From Motiliproteus sp963974645 (GTDB lineage: Bacteria > Pseudomonadota > Gammaproteobacteria > Pseudomonadales > Balneatricaceae), in contig CAXBEA010000005.1 in the NCBI GenBank assembly GCA_963974645.1, positions 6,340 through 70,339 on the forward strand: DNA of 64,000 nucleotides. Reading direction: 5' to 3'. The translations under genes were made by a program, and so were the position numbers. Shown one piece after another: positions 61,006 to 64,000 of this stretch. How positions within the stretch are numbered: the first letter of the stretch is position 1; each line of letters opens with the position of its first letter. The notes below the pieces were generated by a model. The model made no database searches and was not told where the DNA came from. It worked only from the letters and a program-made list of their open reading frames with translations.

Positions 61006-61034
61006 AAGGCTTGCACTCAGTTGCAGGCCTTTTG
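61006..61034 (+). terminator. Terminator after the tRNA-Phe fragment
   Basis: AAGGCTTGCA and TGCAGGCCTT form a stem (one G-T) with a 6-nt loop followed by TTTT, 9 bp after CCA. It is the expected tRNA terminator and has been kept with the tRNA 3' half. Confidence 0.75.
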
Positions 61035-61182
61035 TGTTTCTAGCCTCTGGTCGTTCTCTGGTCGGGGCAGCATCCAACCCTCTCTGGTGCCCTCTTGTTA
61101 AATCGGGCAGTCTATACCTCCAACAGTGCCCAGAACCTTTTGAACCACTCGCGAAGATTCAAATGCACAGTAGGAGAAGGAA

Positions 61183-61620
61183 ATGCCGCCACAATTTACT
61201 TTTTGGAACTTCGTCGAACTTACATCTTGGGTAGTGGGTATCGTTGCCGGCATATATGGAATAAAGGCCTATTATCGATCGCGAACCAACAACCTTGATG
61301 AAAGCCAATTGAACAGCCACTCTCGATCGAACCAACCATCATTCGAAGCGAAGGATGGTTATGTCAGAAAAGTGAGCGTCGTCCGAGCAGAGTTCGCCCA
61401 TGAGATGACAGTGTGGGCTCTAGTGGCTATCAAATGGGCACTCACTGTTGTCGCAGTCGTGCTCACGCTAATCATGGGGCCGGTATGGGAAAACGAACCT
61501 CACGCGCCGAAAGTTTTTCTATCGATCATTGCTTTCGATCTGCTTGTAGCCGGTATATGGAAATACATAACCATCTGGCTCAAGCACAATCGCCACCGAT
61601 TCCGCCATACTGAAGACTAA
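61183..61620 (+). CDS. Small membrane protein of unknown function
   Basis: 145 residues with three predicted helices (about 8-26, 75-96 and 110-128). Between the first two lies a polar stretch of about 45 residues. Not recognised. GGAG lies 7 bp before the ATG. Position next to the tRNA-Phe remnant and beside other accessory genes suggests mobile or strain-specific cargo. Possible roles cannot be assigned. Confidence 0.6.
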   Translation: MPPQFTFWNFVELTSWVVGIVAGIYGIKAYYRSRTNNLDESQLNSHSRSNQPSFEAKDGYVRKVSVVRAEFAHEMTVWALVAIKWALTVVAVVLTLIMGPVWENEPHAPKVFLSIIAFDLLVAGIWKYITIWLKHNRHRFRHTED

Positions 61621-61788
61621 CCGCCCCTTAGCCTGAAGCTCAAGCTTAACCCACAAGCCTCAGACTACAGCAATCTGCCACATTGCGGTTGCTAACGATG
61701 TAAACCCACGATCAAACACCTACCCAAAAGCCCCCATAAGCTTTAAGTTAGCTCCTTAGCCCTCAGCAAATGGATTCGCGATTACGTC

Positions 61789-62502
61789 ATGAAAGACCTA
61801 GACCAACACAAGAAGATCGCCGTACTTATTGATGCCGATAACGCTCAGCGCACCAAGGTGAAGCACATCATGGATGAGCTTTCAGCCCATGGACATATAG
61901 TGGTGAAGCGGGCCTATGCTGACTGGTCTTCAGAAAACCTTAAGAATTGGCGCACCACTATTAACGAACTCGCCATTCAACCCTGCCAGCAATTTGCTTA
62001 CACCACTGGAAAGAATTCCACAGATGGCGCGATGATCATCGACGCCATGGACCTGCTGTACTCAGACAGATTCGATGCCTTCGCTATAGTCAGCAGCGAC
62101 AGTGACTTCACGAGCTTGGCATCAAGACTGAAACAGTCTGAGATCTACGTGTTTGGATTCGGTGAGAAGAAGACACCTATCTCGTTCAGGAATGCTTGTG
62201 ACGATTTTATATTCACTGAGATCCTTGGCGACACACCAGACAGTAACCATGTAGACAACCCTGAACTAAATCAGATCAAGAAACTACTGATCAAGGCATG
62301 GCGTGAGCATTCCGATGATGAAGGTTGGATGAACATGGGGCTCGCTGGCAGCTTACTGAAGCGCCAACGTCCTGACTTCGATCCTCGCACTTTCGGGAAG
62401 ACTAGCTTCAAAGAGTTTATGATGGCCTTGGGTTCAGGCATCACGGTAGAGAAAAAACAGCGAGGCAACGGAACCCCCTTCATGTATACAGTAATGGAGT
62501 GA
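61789..62502 (+). CDS. NYN-domain protein with C-terminal OST-HTH/LOTUS-like domain
   Basis: 237 residues. The N-terminal NYN (PIN-like nuclease) domain has the acidic residues in VLIDADNAQ (about 12-20), TDGAMIIDAMDLLY (about 82-95) and IVSSDSDFTSLASRL (about 103-117), which together form a metal-dependent RNase site. GFGEKKTPISFRNACDDFIF follows, as in LabA/MARF1-like proteins. The last 70 residues (LIKAWREHSDDEGWMNMGLAGSLLKRQRPDFDPRTFGKTSFKEFM) match the winged-helix OST-HTH that binds RNA. It is probably an RNA-degrading enzyme in accessory DNA; target unknown. No SD is clear. Confidence 0.85.
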   Translation: MKDLDQHKKIAVLIDADNAQRTKVKHIMDELSAHGHIVVKRAYADWSSENLKNWRTTINELAIQPCQQFAYTTGKNSTDGAMIIDAMDLLYSDRFDAFAIVSSDSDFTSLASRLKQSEIYVFGFGEKKTPISFRNACDDFIFTEILGDTPDSNHVDNPELNQIKKLLIKAWREHSDDEGWMNMGLAGSLLKRQRPDFDPRTFGKTSFKEFMMALGSGITVEKKQRGNGTPFMYTVME

Positions 62503-62579
62503 AGGCCACCCAGACGCCCACATACTGCTTCTCAGCAGGCCACATCAGGTATCCGTAGGTAATACAGTCCAACACCAGC

Positions 62580-63338
62580 TTACTCCTCATCACCCAACAC
62601 CTGCGCGTAACGATTCCAATCGATAGCTGGCACTGTTCCCAGCGCCTGGAGTCTATTCAAAAGTCTGAAAAGGAAGCTTGCTAGTGAGCATTGCTGGCCG
62701 CTAAGAACAACCGCTCCCTCGACTACATCGAAAGCCCTATCGGATAATGCCAGACCACAATCTAACACTGCTGTGTTGTCAGGAGTGACGAGAGCAGCCT
62801 TGAAAGGCTCACCTGCTAATCCATCCTTCCAGCCAACACTCGTGGCGACTAGGCCTGTAACTATTTCGAATAATTGCTTCGCCGGATACTGGCCTCCAGC
62901 ATGAATGATTGGAACACTTGTTCGCTCAAGAGCCTTTACTGATGAGGCCTTGCCCGCAGCATATTCGATGTATTGCTTGTTGATGGTCGGTTTAACCTCG
63001 AACACACCATACACAGCCTCTGCCGGTATGTACCGGTGAGCTTGCTGGTCAAGTAATGTCGGCGTGTACTGTTTATCGTAGATGACTATATCAATCTGAT
63101 CGCTAGTAGCGCCGTTGCTATCGATGACTATCCCACTATCTACGGCATAGCGACGGGGTAAGTACCTCCGTAGGAAGTCGATGAAGTGCTGCTCATTAAC
63201 GTCTCCCATTACACCATCATGGGAGATCGACTTTGAAGACAGTTCAAGTTGACCTGCCAGTACTTGCTGCTCAGCAGCTAGAGCCTGCTGCAGGAACGCT
63301 TTCCCATCTTCTCTTGATGCTGCTTTTGCTTTATTCAT
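62580..63338 (-). CDS. DUF6602-like PD-(D/E)XK nuclease-like protein
   Basis: 252 residues. Recognised as the DUF6602 type by the run SDQIDIVIYDKQYTPTLL and the following IPAEAVYGVFEVKPTI. These give a nuclease core of the PD-(D/E)XK pattern: Glu49 in GDVNEQHFIDFL, Asp83 in QIDIVIYD and Glu114-x-Lys116 in FEVK. No signal or membrane part. It starts 4 bp after the nucleotidyltransferase fragment, so both were one operon. Possibly the effector of a nucleotide-signalling defence system, but no experimental role for this family is known to me. Confidence 0.75.
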   Translation of the reverse strand: MNKAKAASREDGKAFLQQALAAEQQVLAGQLELSSKSISHDGVMGDVNEQHFIDFLRRYLPRRYAVDSGIVIDSNGATSDQIDIVIYDKQYTPTLLDQQAHRYIPAEAVYGVFEVKPTINKQYIEYAAGKASSVKALERTSVPIIHAGGQYPAKQLFEIVTGLVATSVGWKDGLAGEPFKAALVTPDNTAVLDCGLALSDRAFDVVEGAVVLSGQQCSLASFLFRLLNRLQALGTVPAIDWNRYAQVLGDEE

Positions 63339-63342
63339 ATCA

Positions 63343-63868
63343 CTAAACGACCTCTTGCCAAGTCTTCTTTAAGCGAGAGTCTCTCGCCTTTGCCGCTATA
63401 GCAGCCTTCTCAGCTACAGTACAATCATCAGACACCACGTTGTTTGTGTTAGCGGGATCGACATACCTTACGGTCTGGATTTGATCCCTGAGGTGAGCAA
63501 GAACTGTCCACACATTAGTAGCCAAGTTTCCCCTCTTGGCATGCTTCAGCGCATCGATCACTGCCAGTTCCAGATAGAACGATGAAAATGACAGCCCGTG
63601 CCGTTGACGCCAGATCTTCAGGATTCGAATCTCCTCAACCCTGCCACTACCTTTAACAGCCGATACATGGCTGCTTACGTCAGTCTTGGTCCAGGAGTCA
63701 GACTTACTTTTGTAAAGACTATGTTCGTTTCCATGCTGTGACTGTCGCCTGCCCGGAACCAGATCTATCTGATACCCGTCAACACTTACCCCAACAGAAA
63801 CGTTCTGCTTCCGAGCAACGTATCCGTCTTCAACAACTGCGCTGTACAGCGATTCATACATCTGCGAC
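63343..63868 (-). pseudogene. Truncated CD-NTase/OAS-like nucleotidyltransferase (5' end lost to IS66)
   Basis: About 172 codons of the C-terminal two thirds of a nucleotidyltransferase. VSVDGYQIDLVPGRRQ holds the last catalytic Asp strand of the OAS/CD-NTase fold, and DSWTKTDVSSHVSAVK, then RILKIWRQRHGLSFSSFYLE, and VRYVDPANTNNVVSDDC are the helical half typical of this group. The catalytic GS...DxD part is absent. The frame is cut at the end of the IS66-type element (63869), and a stop lies just upstream, so the reading frame from ATG 63861 is only a leftover. Confidence 0.72.
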
Positions 63869-63876
63869 GTAACCGG

Positions 63877-64000
63877 TCATTCTGAGGAGGGGTTGATATC
63901 CCGATACAGGTCTGACCGCAGCGGCCGGTCTGCGAACGTCTCTTGCCATACCCGGGGCGTTAGCTCCTCCACCCGGCTGGCCGGGTGTTCACTGATCCGC
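63877..64000 (-). mobile_element. IS66-type transposase C-terminus (cut by window edge)
   Basis: About 40 codons in one open frame to the edge, ending with TGA at 63877-63879. RISEHPASRVEELTPRVW and FADRPLRSDL resemble the C-terminal end of IS66-family TnpC (HPAxR-x-EEL, then a W). GTAACCGGTC starting at 63869 fits the start of an IS66 terminal inverted repeat. The element therefore ends at about 63869 and has truncated the nucleotidyltransferase gene. The identification is from a short piece and should be checked with the neighbouring sequence. Confidence 0.6.

Overview
The window looks like a gammaproteobacterial chromosome, most like the Oceanospirillales/Pseudomonadales side of the class. 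The evidence is gene content and local order that resembles Pseudomonas: gpmI-envC-ctpA-yibQ beside rhodanese-grxC-secB-trmL, glnA-ntrB-ntrC, glnE next to ilvE and a waa locus, and a CYTH protein-DUF47-pit group next to argE and argA. Most genes use GC-rich codons. Two stretches (about 28.4-33.2 kb and 49.9-51.0 kb) are clearly AT-rich and look acquired. The taxonomic placement is an inference from gene order, not from a marker search.

Layout. 1-4.7 kb: high-affinity phosphate uptake genes pstS, pstC and pstA (cut by the window edge), with Pho boxes before pstS and pstC. 4.8-13.8 kb: a YciA-like thioesterase lacking the usual catalytic Asp, the envelope group yibQ-ctpA-envC-gpmI, a Sel1-like protein, then rhodanese, grxC, secB and trmL. 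13.8-20.4 kb: gamma-glutamyltransferase and the nitrogen module ntrC, ntrB and glnA, with a recognisable sigma-54 promoter and tandem NtrC sites before glnA. 20.4-25.6 kb: typA/bipA, pip, dtd, a YeiH-family transporter and a PhnA/YjdM protein. 25.7-42.0 kb: a large lipopolysaccharide region. Its core part (kdkA, a heptosyltransferase, waaA, a gtrB-gtrA-gtrC-like cassette, msbA, a LpxL-like acyltransferase) is joined to an AT-rich insert carrying glycosyltransferases and a CDP-glycerol module (TagD-like enzyme plus a glycerophosphotransferase), bordered on the left by a dead IS30-type transposase. 42.2-49.4 kb: ilvE, glnE, a CYTH triphosphatase with a Pho-box-like site, a PhoU-like DUF47 protein and a Pit transporter. 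49.4-60.8 kb: an orphan lipoprotein, argE, argA, a PhoP/PhoQ-like pair with a PepSY protein, envelope proteins, ilvD and trmB. 60.8-64 kb: accessory DNA containing a 4 x 20-bp repeat array, the 3' half of a tRNA-Phe gene (a typical attachment-site remnant), a small membrane protein, a NYN/OST-HTH protein, a DUF6602 nuclease-like gene and a nucleotidyltransferase truncated by an IS66-type element.

How the genes work together: nitrogen control is unusually complete, with the two-component system, glutamine synthetase and its adenylyltransferase all present. Phosphate control links pst, pit/DUF47 and perhaps the triphosphatase. The LPS region covers inner-core assembly, lipid A acylation and flipping, and variable decoration.

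The most interesting items for follow-up are the nucleotidyltransferase + DUF6602 pair (a possible CBASS-like defence cassette broken by an insertion sequence), the tRNA-Phe half-gene, the CDP-glycerol module inside an LPS locus, and a recurring pattern of short tandem repeats (11-20 bp) at gene ends and in gene gaps, one of which has lengthened the N-terminus of argA. No CRISPR array, rRNA gene or complete tRNA was found.
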